A stretch of 64,000 bases of DNA from Taeniopygia guttata (GCF_048771995.1 NC_133024.1:4097001-4161000); one strand, 5' to 3'. Positions 40,601-51,177 are shown, counted from the first letter of the stretch. Numbers and translations are program-made. The notes: generated by a model from the sequence alone, not told the origin.

Positions 40601-43600
40601 GCATGCTCTGTTCCTAGCACTGAGGCAGAAGGCAGATGGCTCAAAGTTATTTAATCAGTTCTTAGTCACAATCAGGAGGCTCTGTATAAAGACTCATCAG
40701 GAGGAGTGGAATGGCTGTCATGTGTCAGTATTAAGTTGATGCAGTAGTTTGGTGAATGCTGTCTGAGATACCAGCACAGATTAAGAGTGCTGGCCTGTAC
40801 CAGCCTTGCCTGCAGCAGTAGTAATAGGAGAAGGAAAAAACAAAATTCATGTTTTCCCACATCTTAACTGCCTGCAGTCAGCCACCTGAGGTTAGTTTTT
40901 TTCCCCATTGTTGGTTGCCTGTCAAAGCACAGCTATTAAATGTCACAGGCTCTGCTCTGAGCTGACCTGGAAAGCAAATGCCATCAGCTAGATAACTTCA
41001 GAGAGAGGTGACAAGAAAATGCAGCCACTCCTGCTTGGAGCTTGTGCTGGCTGGGTGGTGTGTGCTTTCCTCCCACTGACATCACTGCAAGGCTGTGAAC
41101 AGGACTCATTTACTCCAGATTGGAGCTGATTAGACAACTGTGGGACAAATGGATTTGGTTCTTCTATCTATGTAGCTCTTAATTTGCCCATGGTGCTAAA
41201 TGGGAGAAAATTTCATTTTACTTCACTTGGGCAGAAAGAGGGGTGGTTTGAGCTACTTAGTCTTTCAGAGATTTTTTTTTTTTCGTGCACACCTGAAAGA
41301 GTCAAAGAGAACAAACATTTTTTGTGAAGAAACAACTTACCATCTATACTAATAGATAGTTTATGTGAATATGAAAGAAATTCTTGGTCAGGGGCTGTTG
41401 CATGCAATACTGCAAGTTTTGGGAAGTGTTCCATAAAGCACTTATTCACATCAGACACTGAGTGTAGTAACACAGAGATTAATGCGGTACTAATTTCTAA
41501 TTAGTAATTCTAATTTTAATTTCTAATTTCTACAGAATTTTAATATCAGGAAATATGTATTTGTAATACTAAAGAAAATGCCTAGTTTTGTTTTTATTTT
41601 TCTTTTCCTTAGATGGTCCTGTATTGAATACATTCCCTTAACAAATTAAAGAAATGCTTCCTAAAAGTAGTTATGTATCTGTGGTGAATGACTTTCAACC
41701 CTTAGAGTAGAGGCAATTAATGTGAATTCAATTCACTAAGGCTATTTAGGTGGCTCATTTAATTCAGACTGCTTGATAAAAATCTTTGACAGATTGTGCT
41801 AAGTAAGATTTTTTATAATATTCAAATTATTTTACAAATTACACAAACTTTAATTTTAATAATTTTAATATTTCTTCATGGTAGAGTCCTACATCACTTC
41901 ATTTAGACTGTATCAATATTGCCAGTGTAATTGATTTCTTATTTTTCTAGCTTGTCCTTATATATGCAGACAGAATGTGCATTCCTTCAAGAAATCAGTT
42001 CAAATGCTGGAAAGGCTGCCCACATGGTAGTGATGAATTGGATTGGGGTAGAGCAATTGTTTGTTGTTTTCTGTAAAGGGTTTCTTCCACAAAGTTGAGA
42101 ACTGAGTTGAAATTATCTCTAAACTACTGCTGGCATACTTTAAGATGACATGAAATATGTGGGTGAAGATGTAAAAGTGTGGAAAAGAGGCTGTGTAATG
42201 TGTCTCTTTAAAGAGTGGGAGATCAGAAAAATCAAGAAGGAATTTTACACCAAGCTTTATAAGTTAACCTTCCAAAGGAAAAAAATACACAAGAAGTAGC
42301 CAAAGTAAATAGTGAAAAGAATATTAAAACCAGCATGGAGATTTAAAATTTCGTTTTAGTTCCCTGCTGTGAGAGGATAAATAAATAAATTGTATTTTGA
42401 CACTGTTTTATGTGACAAGCTTATCAGAAAGAAAATGTCGGGAGAAAAAAAATACAGGAAACTGTTTCCATAGAACAACTGATCAAGACTCATTGCCAAA
42501 GAGGAAGGATATTTTTAAAGTCATTCCGCCAATATTGTTATGGAATGTCACATAATTTTTGTTCGTTGTCTAATTTATGGATTAGAGTAGATGCTTATGA
42601 AATAGGAAAAGTGTTGCACAGTAGAAAGATGGATGTATTTAAGACGAATGTATTTGTAAGTGGTCCTGAAAGGCTGTAGAATATATATGGAGAAAAATAA
42701 AACCAAGAATATGAGTCAGCAGCGCCCTGACAGCCAGGAGGGACATCCATGTCCTTGGGGGCATCAGGCCCAGCATCACCAGCCAGGCAAGAGGGGATTG
42801 TCCTGCTCACCTCGAGTGCTGGGGGCAGTTTTGGGCATCACAAAATAAAAAATTAACTATTAGAAAGTGTCCACAGGGGCGTAACAAAGATGGTGAAGGG
42901 CCTTGAGGGGAAGCTGTAGGAGGAGCTGCTGAGGTCACTTGGTCTGTTCAGCCTGGAGCAGAGGAGACTGAGGGAAGACCTCATTGCAGTTACAAATTCC
43001 TCATGAGTGCAATCAGGGGCAGCTCTGATTTCTGCTCTCTGGTGACCAGTGACACTCCCGAGGGAATGGCCTGAAGTTGTGTCTGGGGAAGATTAGGTTT
43101 GACATTAGGAATGGGTTCTTCACCCTTTGGTCACTGGAACAGGGACGTGGTCACAGCCCCAAGGCTGCCAGGGCTCAAGGAGCGTTTGGATAATGACCTC
43201 AAGCACAGGGTGTGACTCTTGGGCTGGTGCTTTGCAGGGCCAGGATGGGTTACTTTCAACTCAGAACATTCTGGGATTTTGTGAAGCTCTGAATGGAGAT
43301 AATTAAACAGATATGTGGACTGCCTAAATTGCTTTTTTTTGGGAAAAAAAAAATGGCTGGGGGGATGATTGTTGCTCAAAAGCTGACTTGGTGAGTCAAA
43401 ATCACAAAATACTCTTTGTGAATTTTGTTTGTATTTGGTGTTTTGTTGGTTAGTTGTCTTTGTTCTGGGTTTGTTTTTTGTTTGGCTTTCTTTTTTTTAA
43501 GTGTGTCTGGTGTCACACTAGGATGTAAGACAGGAATTTGAAAATTACCTGTGGGTGATCTACAGTACTCTAGTACCAGCTAGAGTGCTGTACCTAAATT

Positions 43601-46600
43601 AGGCACCACATGTCAAAGAAGGTAGGGAACATCCAAAAGATGCCAGAAACAGTGACCAGAAGGTAACCCAAGGTCAGAGAGTACAGCACAAGTCTCTCTG
43701 TCACTGGATACTATCAAAATCAAGGTAAATAAATGTCTGACAGAACATCCAGGTGACCTCTAGCAGGGAGAGTAGCATGTGGCTGTTGGTCTGCTGTTCA
43801 TATTAGAAGTTTACAGACCATTTTTCTTCAGGTTGTAATCCAGAACAGCTGAACTGTGGTGATGGGAAGTGTAAACCTCAGTATAAGTCTTGTACAGATG
43901 ATGACAGCTGCAGGCAGGACAGTGATGAAAACAACTGCTGTAAGTATTTTTAGGTATTTTCCAAAAGATGGTAGAAAGCAGAAGCAGGAATATGCATATT
44001 TTAACATTTGTATGTGTTGTTTCTAGATTCTTTTTCCCATGGCATTAAGTAAAAGATTCATAATAGTGAATAATAAATTATGCAGAGTAAAACTAGGTTT
44101 GGGGAGAGTTTAGACAATTAATGAAGAAAAATCCAAGAAAACAAAGATTTTAGTAAGAAAACCAAGCACATGTTATTGGTGATCCTGTTGGTAGAGCACT
44201 TTTCCCCCAGATGCTGCCAGATCAGTATCACATAATTTAAGGAAGAGAAACATAGTAGGCTGGGGACTTTTGCCACACTGATGGTGTTTTTACTGCAGAT
44301 CACAATGGTTGTGGACATTGCTGGTACTACCAATGGCTCCCTAGTGACTTGCTGCATTTTGCTTATACAATTTTTGCCTTGCTTTCAATCTTGGGGTAGC
44401 CAGGAGTAAATCTTTGTTGAAAAAAACTACCTCCCACTGTTTAGAGGTCCTTGTAAACAACTGGCAATAAGAATAATAGTAATGGAAGCCAATTGCTGAG
44501 ATCTATCAGGATTCTCACATAGTAAACTGTGATAGTCCTTAGGCAGAAATTGATTGGAGGGAGGTATAAAGCTCTTCTGCAGTTTTCTCAATTTCACTTG
44601 AAAATGAAAAGATGCTGTGAAGATTTATGATTTGTAATACCAGTAGTGCTGGTGAAGGAAAAAGAACAGATCTGAGAAGCCACACTTACTCAGGTCAGAG
44701 TTGTGTAAAATGGAAGTGTGGACAGTAGGAGGGCCTTCTTTTTTCTCAGGGACAGCAGAGGCTGTAATTAGTGAAATCATTAATTGGAGTGGATCATTCC
44801 CCTGCCCCCTCTCCATAGAGAGACCAGTTTACACCAGCACAGACTACTCCTTCAAGCAGACTAGAATGTGTAGCTTTGAACAACTTCCCAAATGTGCAAC
44901 GTTTTGTTAATAATTTGAAAGCATGACTCCAAACATGTGACATTATATTCTCTCTCTTATTTCAGCCTACAAAAGTTGCTCCCCTTATGCATACAAATGC
45001 CTCAATGGAAAATGCTTGCTGAAACCAAATCCTGAGTGTGATGGGAAGAGAGACTGTGCAGATGGATCAGATGAAATGAACTGTGGTAACATTTATTTTA
45101 AGATTTGTTAGTTACTTGGGAAACTAAATCAGCAATTTGTGTTATTATTAAGCATTATTGGATTAAGAATTGGTTACATAAAATATTAATTAAAAAAAAA
45201 AATTTCCTGGCAATACTGTATGCCAATGTCTGTCTTGAATTTTGCACTTTTCTTTTAAACCAACTCATCCATTCTGTCTATGATGACTTATTTCATGCAA
45301 TGCACATTCAGGATAAGCTGGTAGGTCTTGCTGCTTTATTGAGCTGAAGGAAATACAGTAAAGCTGTGTTTGTAAGGAGGGAATAGAGACAAGAATGATT
45401 CAAATGAACTTTTAAATTGTGCTTAACCTCTTTTTGAGTAATTCAACTCTTTACACAGGAAGATAGACAATGACTGCTTTGTATCTGACCTGCCCATTGA
45501 GTGAAAACGGGCACTCACCTTTTTACCAATTGCACAGTGAGATCTAAAGGCAAAAGTTTGTGCCGAGCATGGCGAACTGAATTAACTGGTGGGCTTTTCA
45601 CTAATTTATTAAATTATTTCTGTTAGCTTGTGGAAGACACCAACTTAAGAAAACCAGAATTGTTGGAGGTGAAGATGCGAGATCTGGGAAGTGGCCTTGG
45701 CAAGCAAGTTTACAGATGGGGGCACGTGGCCACGTGTGTGGCGCATCTGTCATCTCCAACAAGTGGCTCATATCTGCTGCCCATTGCTTCCTGGATTCTG
45801 ATTCTGCAAGGCATGAGGAAATTATACTGTTCTAGAGTATTTGCAGTTTAATAACCTTACAATGGTACTTTCAATAATTTGCAAAAGCTATTCCTTGCCT
45901 AAATAAGTTGATCCAGGTAATAACTTGGTGATATGACCTCACTATGTAAACACTTGGTGTTGTCTGCTGGCTTCACAAGTCTTCAGTTTCTGAAGTTATT
46001 CTTTGGTTCTGTCGCCAGTAAATCCTGCATGACAGATACTGTTCTGTTAGATGTAGGGTAAGCACCTTTTTTATTTTTTTTCTTCACAGGCAGGAGTTTT
46101 CTGAGTAGTACTATGGCCTTTTATCCCAATACATGTCCTATATATTGATCAATGAGCGAAAACCTGATTGATGTTCAGTTTAGGTAGTGAAAATTGAAAA
46201 TGCATACCTCCTACGTGTGTTAAGGAGGAGATAGAGTTTAAGAATATACTTTTATGAGTTCCAAAGCATGATGCATAGCAAGGAGTTGGTTTTATAAATC
46301 CAAGAAATTAATTCATTTCAATAGCAAGTAAAAACATTGCTTAATGCTTTAGCAGACAGAGACTAGAGTGCATCTATCTTCTGAAGTCATATTCTACTCC
46401 ATGTACTTTAGTTTTGATGAATGTTCTCAAATACTGAAAAGTAGTTAAAATGGAATGAGCTAACCTTGCATTGATTTCCAATGGGATGTTCTAAAACCAA
46501 TTTTTTTTTACAGATACTCTGTTCCAATGGGATGGAGAGCGTATATGGGCTCACATACTATTAATGAAAAGAGCAATCGTGTAGCTATGAGATCAATCAC

Positions 46601-49600
46601 AAGGATTATTGTCCACCCACAGTATGACCAATCTATCTCAGACTATGACATTGCCCTGCTGGAAATGGAGACACCTGTACTCTTCAGTGAGCTGGTACAG
46701 CCCATTTGTTTACCCAGCACCTCTAGAGTGTTTCTTTTTGGAACTGTCTGCTATGTAACTGGCTGGGGAGCCGTAAAAGAAAATAGTATGTTCATTTCCT
46801 GGATATGCTTTTTGCAAGTTTGGCTTAGTTTGAAACTAACAATGGAATCTTTATACTTGTAAGCAAAAAACCCTTCATGTAGTTTATTTAGTGTGTCTAT
46901 AAAAAGCTAGAAAATAACTCCTTAGCTACAGTCTGTGAATTCTGAATGGTTGCTTGGATAGCAGGTGATAAGTGACAAAATGCATACTCAGGTGTCACAG
47001 ACCACTGAAATGCAAATGATTATAGATTTACAAAAATGTGCCCATTTTCATGTTTGTGACTCATTTAACCTGATGAATTGAACCTTGGAAGAAAAGAGAT
47101 CAGTAATTATTGCAACTATTGCAGAGAAAGAATTGTCTGATTGACAACATGGAGCCATAAGCAGCAATAATTGCAAAAAAACCTGTGGAGGATCTTTCAT
47201 TTTCTCTGTCTTAATCAAAGGCCTCATAAAGAGTTCCGCCTCTGTGTAGCTTGAAGCAGCCAGCTGCAGTGGGAAAGCAGAAAAAATGCACACTCAGAGA
47301 GGGGTGGCAGGGGATCCTTGCCCTGTCTCAGCGTTAAACAGCTTGAAACCTGTGCTTGGGCAGCATCTCAGCACATCAGAGGTGTCAGGATATTTAGTTC
47401 ATAAGGGCACCTTATGTCAATACCATAGTACAGAATGAAACTCTTAGCATCATTTGTGAGTTACAGACTGTTCTTTGGGTTTTTTTATTCTTCAGTTTCT
47501 TCCCTAGAATGGAGAGGATGGAAAAAAACATAGAAATTGCATTTTGTAGGACTTGGATGTTGTTTGAAGCACAGCTACGGTTTCAATAATAACAAAAAGC
47601 TTCATGCATAATTTGAAATAGTTTTCAAATTTAGTCACCCTGTGTGCAGTCTTACCTTACAATTTGCATGGCACTTTTACTACTTTCTGGCAGAAAAAGG
47701 TCATAAGGATGCAGGCTAGGGAAGTGGAAAGGTGGTCCATTGGAACATCTATGGCTATAGGGTAGTGTGAACAACAGCTTTCAAAAATTTGAAAACCAGC
47801 AGACAGCATTTGAAGGGAAGGGAATTATTCTGCTGTCATTAGCTGGGTAGATTTTGAGTGGGAAGCAATTCTCTTTTGTTTTGGCAATTGGTATCTCTAC
47901 AAGAAATTTGTGCCACCTTAACCTCTGCGATACCTTTTGTATTTTTTTCTAGGTCATCTTGCCAAAACACTGCAGGAAGCTCGAGTGAGAATGATTAACC
48001 AAAGTGTTTGCAGCAAGCTCTATGATGATCTCATTACTTCACGTATGCTGTGTGCTGGGAACCTTAATGGTGGTGTTGATGCATGCCAGGTAATCTGGAA
48101 TGGGTGTCAAAACTACAAAGGAATGTTTGCTTTCACTGGAAAACTCTTCAGAGTTTTAGGTTCTTTGTGTGGTGGGTAGTTTTTTTTTTCTTTTTTGTTG
48201 TTGTTGTTTAGTTTTTGCTTTTGGTTTTTTTTTTTTAATTGAGTGTGAGTTTATGGTTAATTTAAAATGGCAACTAAAAGCCCATCAAAATAAGGAATAC
48301 AAATCATCATAAATAATCTCTGACTCTCTCTCTCAATATAATTTTGCAAACGCAAGGGGTAAAATGTGTCGAGAAGAATTCTTTTTCATCTTAACACATA
48401 TATTTCATACAAGAGAAAAAATATAAAGATAAAAGGAATCATCTGTGATAAAAGGTCCACCTGTGAATTATTCTATTTGTATTCATTTCCTTTAATCATT
48501 TTTTAATATCTGGGTGTGGAATTGCTAAAATACTCTAAAAGTATGATAAGTAATGTATTGTTACAGTTGCAAAGAAATATGAAAGGAAAATGTTTTGGAA
48601 CTGCAGCTGCAATGGTGCTTTTTAATTTCAAACATTTATTCATGTGTATAATTACAAGTTGTGACTACATCACAGTGTAGTAGTAGTAGTGTAAATTATA
48701 AACCCCAGCTTGTTTACACACACAATCAGAAACTGCTTTTTGGACATTCTTCACCTGCCCTGACTCTGCCATCTTTCTCCTAGTACACTAGTTGTGTACT
48801 TATTGGTGTTCAAACCTCTGATGATGAATATAAACTTTATAAATATGTTTTTAATACCAGTTACCATGTAAAGGGGATAGAAATTTATTACTGAATACTA
48901 GACCAAATTAGAGGCAATTTGGTACAATTTTTGTGTATTATTTTATTATTTTAATGCAAAAGGATAACTTTTGCAGGATTGTAACTCATGATGGGTCAAA
49001 TTTCTTTAACAGAGTAGACTATTTGCAGAATTTTCTTGCAGTGTCAAGGACATAATTAAATTAATTATTATTTTTATTATTATTCTGTAGAGTTTGTCTG
49101 CAAACTTTGCCCTTGGAATTGTTTTGCTAAAATGTTAGAGGGGTGGTGTTCCTCAAAAAAAATGTGTTGCTTAAGTAATGCCCTTGAACTTTCAGATGGG
49201 AATTTTTAACCAATTCAGCTGTATATCATACTGGCCAGTTTCCAGCATGATACACTGTGTCTGAGTTCTAGCATGTTGGCCCTTTGGGTCTTTAAGTTCT
49301 TAGTTTGGGTAGTATCTGTCCTTGCTTTCTGTCACTAGTATATATATTATGCAATGAATCACTAGTATATATATGATGTAATATACAGTATGTGTTTCCT
49401 GTACGGTGCTAGAGAGGAATGACACTGGGAGTTCAGGAAAGCCCCACAGCACCCTAACCCCCTTTACATGCTTTCTGACTTATAAGGGTCCTGTTCTGTT
49501 TTCCTCCTTCCTGGATATTTTGCACAAGTTACGTGAAGCTTCCAAATACCTTTCATCTTTAGAGGACCTGATACATGAGAAAGAAAAAAATTACCCTTTC

Positions 49601-50934
49601 TGACTTTTCATATCACTCTAGGATGTTCTTTGATCTTAGTCCCTCTGTTTAGGACCCTTCCTCTCCCTACTGGTATACAACCCCTTTGGTCTTTCAGAAC
49701 TGGCTAAGTAATTGGCTGGACTACACAGCCTCCTTTCTCAAGTCACTTTGACATCAGTCTTCTGGATTATCAGCATTTCTAGTATGACAGCAGCCAGAGA
49801 GAAAGGAAGAACTCTGGCTTCTTCTCTTATCTGAAGATAATTTTGTACCACCATAATAGATAATTTTGTTGGTTGGGTGATGAAAGTTTTCTGTTTATTA
49901 CTCTTTTCTCAGTACGTGGCTTTCTCTGACCTCTTACATGTTTTGGCTGCAGCTGGGGGCTCAAACAAACCCCAGGGTCAATTTGGAGTCTGCTGCCTGC
50001 CTTGTGTGCATTAGGAGCAGATGCAGAGAGGAGCTGCGCTGTAGTTGCCCAGAGCTCTGTCAACAGACTAGCTTACAGAAGGTTAAAGTAATCAAAGGCA
50101 AAAAAACCATTGATGAGCCCAAATGCACTTTGATCCTGTGAACGGAACTGAATGGGAATTTTTATTTTTCTGCATTGCTGGGCAAACCTGCATGTTCCGT
50201 TTGAGAAGCCAGTTCTTATTTGCACATCGCTTAGTCTTTTTTCCTTCTTCTGCCTCTACAAAGTAGTCTACTGTAGACCCAGTCTTGATTATAAAACTGC
50301 TGATAACACTTAATTGTGTCTGGTTTGTTGGCTTTTTTTTGATTGGGGGTGTGTGGTATCTTTCTGTTCCTATTTAACACACAATAGAAGAGATCTGCCT
50401 TCAACCTGTGAACAATTTATAGTAGATTTCAAATTGTAGTAGAATTCCCTATTTCCATCCCTGTCTTCTTCTCTCCCTGTTCGGGCTCTGGTGAGTTATT
50501 CTGTGAATCCTGTAATGGGACATTATCAAGGAGTAATTTTATAAACTGCTTCTTGCCATGGGCTTTATATTGATAAGTGCACTACATCCATAAGCTAAAA
50601 TAATTGGATAAATATGACATCTGGCTGGGTACATTATATCAGAAGTAAGTTTTAATTTATATTAAATTTTAATTTGAGAAAAAGAGGGGCAGGTATTTCC
50701 TGTTCTTAAATAACCTGGTTTTTTGTTACAGTGCTCTGTGTGTGTGCACTAATGGCTGGACTTCCTTCATTTTAGGGAGATTCTGGAGGTCCCTTGGCCT
50801 GCACAGGGAAAGGCAGTAGATGGTACCTTGCTGGCATCGTGAGCTGGGGTGAAGGCTGTGCTCGGCGCAATCGCCCTGGTGTGTACACCAGGGTGGCAGC
50901 ACTTTATGACTGGATCCGTCAGAACACAAACTGA
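28525..50934 (+). CDS. Matriptase-like (ST14-like) membrane serine protease, 17 exons
   Basis: Exons: 28525-28602, 29333-29495, 29973-30091, 30949-31016, 31992-32170, 32267-32305, 33069-33285, 36041-36180, 37641-37738, 38637-38749, 39448-39581, 43832-43939, 44966-45085, 45627-45810, 46514-46785, 47953-48089, 50776-50934, giving 775 codons plus TGA. Order: short cytoplasmic tail, TM (about 57-78), SEA (81-202), CUB1 (about 216-334), CUB2 (335-449), LDLa x2 (450-525), KKTR|IVGG activation site (536/537), protease to 775. Triad: His 45782-45784, Asp 46647-46649, Ser 50782-50784; Asp189 48078-48080. Closest family member by eye is matriptase: AFSEG and PQ in SEA, NPECDGK-DC-DGSDE in the last LDLa, and the sequence around AAHC. 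Matriptase has four LDLa; this has two plus one decayed copy (41951-42047). It lies 1.7 kb after TMPRSS7 in the same orientation. The start is the first ATG in the open frame (A at -3). It is probably one of the unnamed 'ST14 homolog' loci of birds; I do not give a symbol. Confidence 0.93.
28683..29075 (+). mobile_element. Solo LTR of an endogenous retrovirus (fossil), second copy
   Basis: About 393 bp, clearly the same family as 23124-23509 along its whole length, in the first intron of the matriptase-like gene. The ends are TGTGG and ACAATA; the 6-bp flanks (CCCCTC and TCCCTG) are only partly alike, so it looks older or more worn. No internal region. Confidence 0.78.
29333..29495 (+). CDS. 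Matriptase-like exon 2: cytoplasmic tail and TM
   Basis: 163 nt, phase 0 to 1; acceptor CTCTAG, donor GTAAGT. Basic stretch [10 protein letters not shown] followed by a hydrophobic anchor ([19 protein letters not shown]), typical of a type II membrane protein. Confidence 0.85.
29973..30091 (+). CDS. Matriptase-like exon 3: SEA, first part
   Basis: 119 nt, phase 1 to 0; acceptor CACTCCAG after a long pyrimidine tract, donor GTAAGT. Encodes [20 protein letters not shown] and [11 protein letters not shown]. Confidence 0.88.
30949..31016 (+). CDS. Matriptase-like exon 4: SEA 68-nt exon
   Basis: 68 nt, phase 0 to 2, encoding [20 protein letters not shown]; recalled matriptase has YSGVPFLGPYHKESAVTAF. 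Acceptor CATTATAG, donor GTAGGT. Confidence 0.9.
31992..32170 (+). CDS. Matriptase-like exon 5: SEA, last part
   Basis: 179 nt, phase 2 to 1. Encodes [19 protein letters not shown]; recalled matriptase has SEGSVIAYYWSEFSIPQ, whose G-S bond is its self-cleavage site. Here the motif is altered. Donor GTAACA. Confidence 0.9.
32267..32305 (+). CDS. Matriptase-like exon 6: 39-nt linker exon
   Basis: Found from the TMPRSS7 gene structure: acceptor ATTTCAG, 39 nt in phase 1-1, donor GTAATT, encoding [12 protein letters not shown]. It keeps the frame between exons 5 and 7 and has the same length and phase as TMPRSS7 5425-5463. Skipping it would also keep the frame. Confidence 0.78.
33069..33285 (+). 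CDS. Matriptase-like exon 7: CUB1, first part
   Basis: 217 nt, phase 1 to 2. Encodes [19 protein letters not shown] and [20 protein letters not shown]. The acceptor TAGCAG is a NAGNAG tandem; the upstream AG would add one Ala codon. Donor GTAAGA. Confidence 0.9.
33395..33690 (-). repeat. CR1 LINE fragment, reverse orientation
   Basis: Reads as the reverse complement of CR1: CATTGTCCAGATGTTCCTTG, AACTCTGACAGGCTTTGTGC, CATGACCCCTTCCTTAGGGA. In the 2.75-kb intron splitting CUB1 of the matriptase-like gene. Confidence 0.75.
35844..35892 (+). repeat. A-rich (AAATA)n tract
   Basis: Imperfect AAATA/AAAATA repeats flanked by two copies of AAAAGGGAA; simple repeat in an intron. Confidence 0.8.
36041..36180 (+). 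CDS. Matriptase-like exon 8: CUB1, second part
   Basis: 140 nt, phase 2 to 1; follows a near-pure T run and acceptor CTTCCAG, donor GTATGT. Encodes [20 protein letters not shown] then MLLTFSLD and HFQAVPKI. Confidence 0.92.
36679..36720 (+). repeat. Perfect 21-bp tandem duplication
   Basis: ATGAGGTACTATGGATTTTA plus C occurs twice back to back (36679-36699, 36700-36720). Recent local duplication. Confidence 0.85.
37641..37738 (+). CDS. Matriptase-like exon 9: CUB2, first part
   Basis: 98 nt, phase 1 to 0; acceptor TCTCTTAG, donor GTATGT. Encodes [20 protein letters not shown] then [12 protein letters not shown], near-identical in pattern to recalled matriptase [17 protein letters not shown]. 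Confidence 0.95.
38637..38749 (+). CDS. Matriptase-like exon 10: CUB2, middle part
   Basis: 113 nt, phase 0 to 2; acceptor ATTTTTAG, donor GTGAGT. Encodes [20 protein letters not shown] and [10 protein letters not shown], the CUB strand with acidic Ca-site residues. Confidence 0.92.
39448..39581 (+). CDS. Matriptase-like exon 11: CUB2, last part
   Basis: 134 nt, phase 2 to 1; acceptor TTGCTAG, donor GTAAGT. Encodes [20 protein letters not shown] and [16 protein letters not shown]; recalled matriptase has FHSDQSYTDTGFLAEY. Confidence 0.94.
41951..42047 (+). pseudogene. Decayed LDLa exon inside matriptase-like intron 11
   Basis: After a good acceptor (TTTTTCTAG) the bases read P-C-P-Y-I-C-R-Q in the correct phase, then the LDLa pattern continues one frame over as [20 protein letters not shown] followed by ELDW and G|GTAGAG, a possible donor. 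The block is 97 nt against 108 for an intact module. The phase-correct frame meets a stop (TAG at 42028-42030), and the last Cys is TGG (Trp). It sits exactly where LDLa 1 of matriptase would be, between CUB2 and the surviving LDLa exons. I see it as an exon that has been lost. Confidence 0.78.
42718..43280 (+). repeat. CR1 LINE fragment
   Basis: About 560 bp matching CR1 in order: CTCACCTCGAGTGCTGGGGG, TGGTCTGTTCAGCCTGGAGC, AGGGAAGACCTCATTGCAGT, GACATTAGGAATGGGTTCTT. Lies 670 bp after the decayed LDLa exon. Confidence 0.85.
43832..43939 (+). CDS. Matriptase-like exon 12: LDLa module
   Basis: 108 nt, phase 1-1; acceptor TCTTCAG, donor GTAAGT. Encodes [15 protein letters not shown] and [14 protein letters not shown] with six Cys. 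The CKP and D-x-SDE spacing most resembles LDLa 2 of recalled matriptase (CKPLFWVC..NDCGDNSDE). Confidence 0.92.
44966..45085 (+). CDS. Matriptase-like exon 13: last LDLa module
   Basis: 120 nt, phase 1-1; acceptor ATTTCAG, donor GTAACA. Encodes [20 protein letters not shown] then [11 protein letters not shown]; corresponds to LDLa 4 of recalled matriptase (YRCLNGLCLSKGNPECDGKE). Confidence 0.95.
45627..45810 (+). CDS. Matriptase-like exon 14: activation site, His; GC donor
   Basis: 184 nt, phase 1 to 2. Pro-domain Cys, KKTR|IVGGE (Arg 45656-45658), [27 protein letters not shown] with catalytic His 45782-45784. The donor is GCAAG|GCATGA: no GT nearby keeps the frame, while the GC donor joins perfectly to exon 15 at SAR-YSVP. 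Confidence 0.92.
46514..46785 (+). CDS. Matriptase-like exon 15: catalytic Asp
   Basis: 272 nt, phase 2 to 1; acceptor TTTTTACAG, donor GTATGT. Encodes [14 protein letters not shown], then [13 protein letters not shown] with catalytic Asp 46647-46649, VQPICLPS and VCYVTGWG. Confidence 0.95.
47953..48089 (+). CDS. Matriptase-like exon 16: S1-pocket region
   Basis: 137 nt, phase 1 to 0; acceptor TTTCTAG, donor GTAATC. Encodes [28 protein letters not shown] and GGVDACQ; Asp189 codon 48078-48080 predicts Arg/Lys specificity. Confidence 0.95.
48090..50775 (+). other. Matriptase-like last intron (2.7 kb)
   Basis: Contains T-rich tracts (48181-48236) and two copies of CACTAGTATATATAT near 49335 and 49367. 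No exon, RNA or clear transposon was seen. Confidence 0.55.
50776..50934 (+). CDS. Matriptase-like last exon: catalytic Ser and stop
   Basis: Begins [13 protein letters not shown] with catalytic Ser 50782-50784, then [20 protein letters not shown] and [11 protein letters not shown] at 50932-50934. Recalled matriptase has SWGDGCAQRNKPGVYTR. Confidence 0.96.
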   Translation, partial: GDSGGPLACTGKGSRWYLAGIVSWGEGCARRNRPGVYTRVAALYDWIRQNTN

Positions 50935-51177
50935 TGAGCCAAGGAGAAAATGCAGATCCCCTCTGTGTGAAAGCTGCTTCCTACTGTAGTCCATTTGATG
51001 ATACAACATGAAAATGCCATTGACTGTTCCTTGGTGAAAGAATACGCTTTTTTAATGAAGAAACTATCATTTGTGGTTCATCTAGCAATAACTGTTCAGC
51101 CTCAGAGGAACTTCAGATTCCTTATGGATTCATCTTCCTCATGTCTATTTGCAGAAACAGCACTGCCTTAAAACCAA

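Larger units (their letters stand above)
39582..43831 (+). other. Matriptase-like intron 11 (4.2 kb)
   Basis: Longest intron of this gene, between CUB2 and the first surviving LDLa exon. It contains the decayed LDLa exon (41951-42047), a CR1 copy (42718-43280) and a hairpin with 11-bp arms (40067-40092, GACTGGGGATT and its complement). The rest shows nothing recognisable. Confidence 0.7.

Noticed and set aside
43940-44965. Search for a remnant of LDLa 3 between the two surviving LDLa exons of the matriptase-like gene
   Set aside because: No Cys-rich CDG or SDE pattern was found in any + frame; that module seems lost without trace, or was never there.
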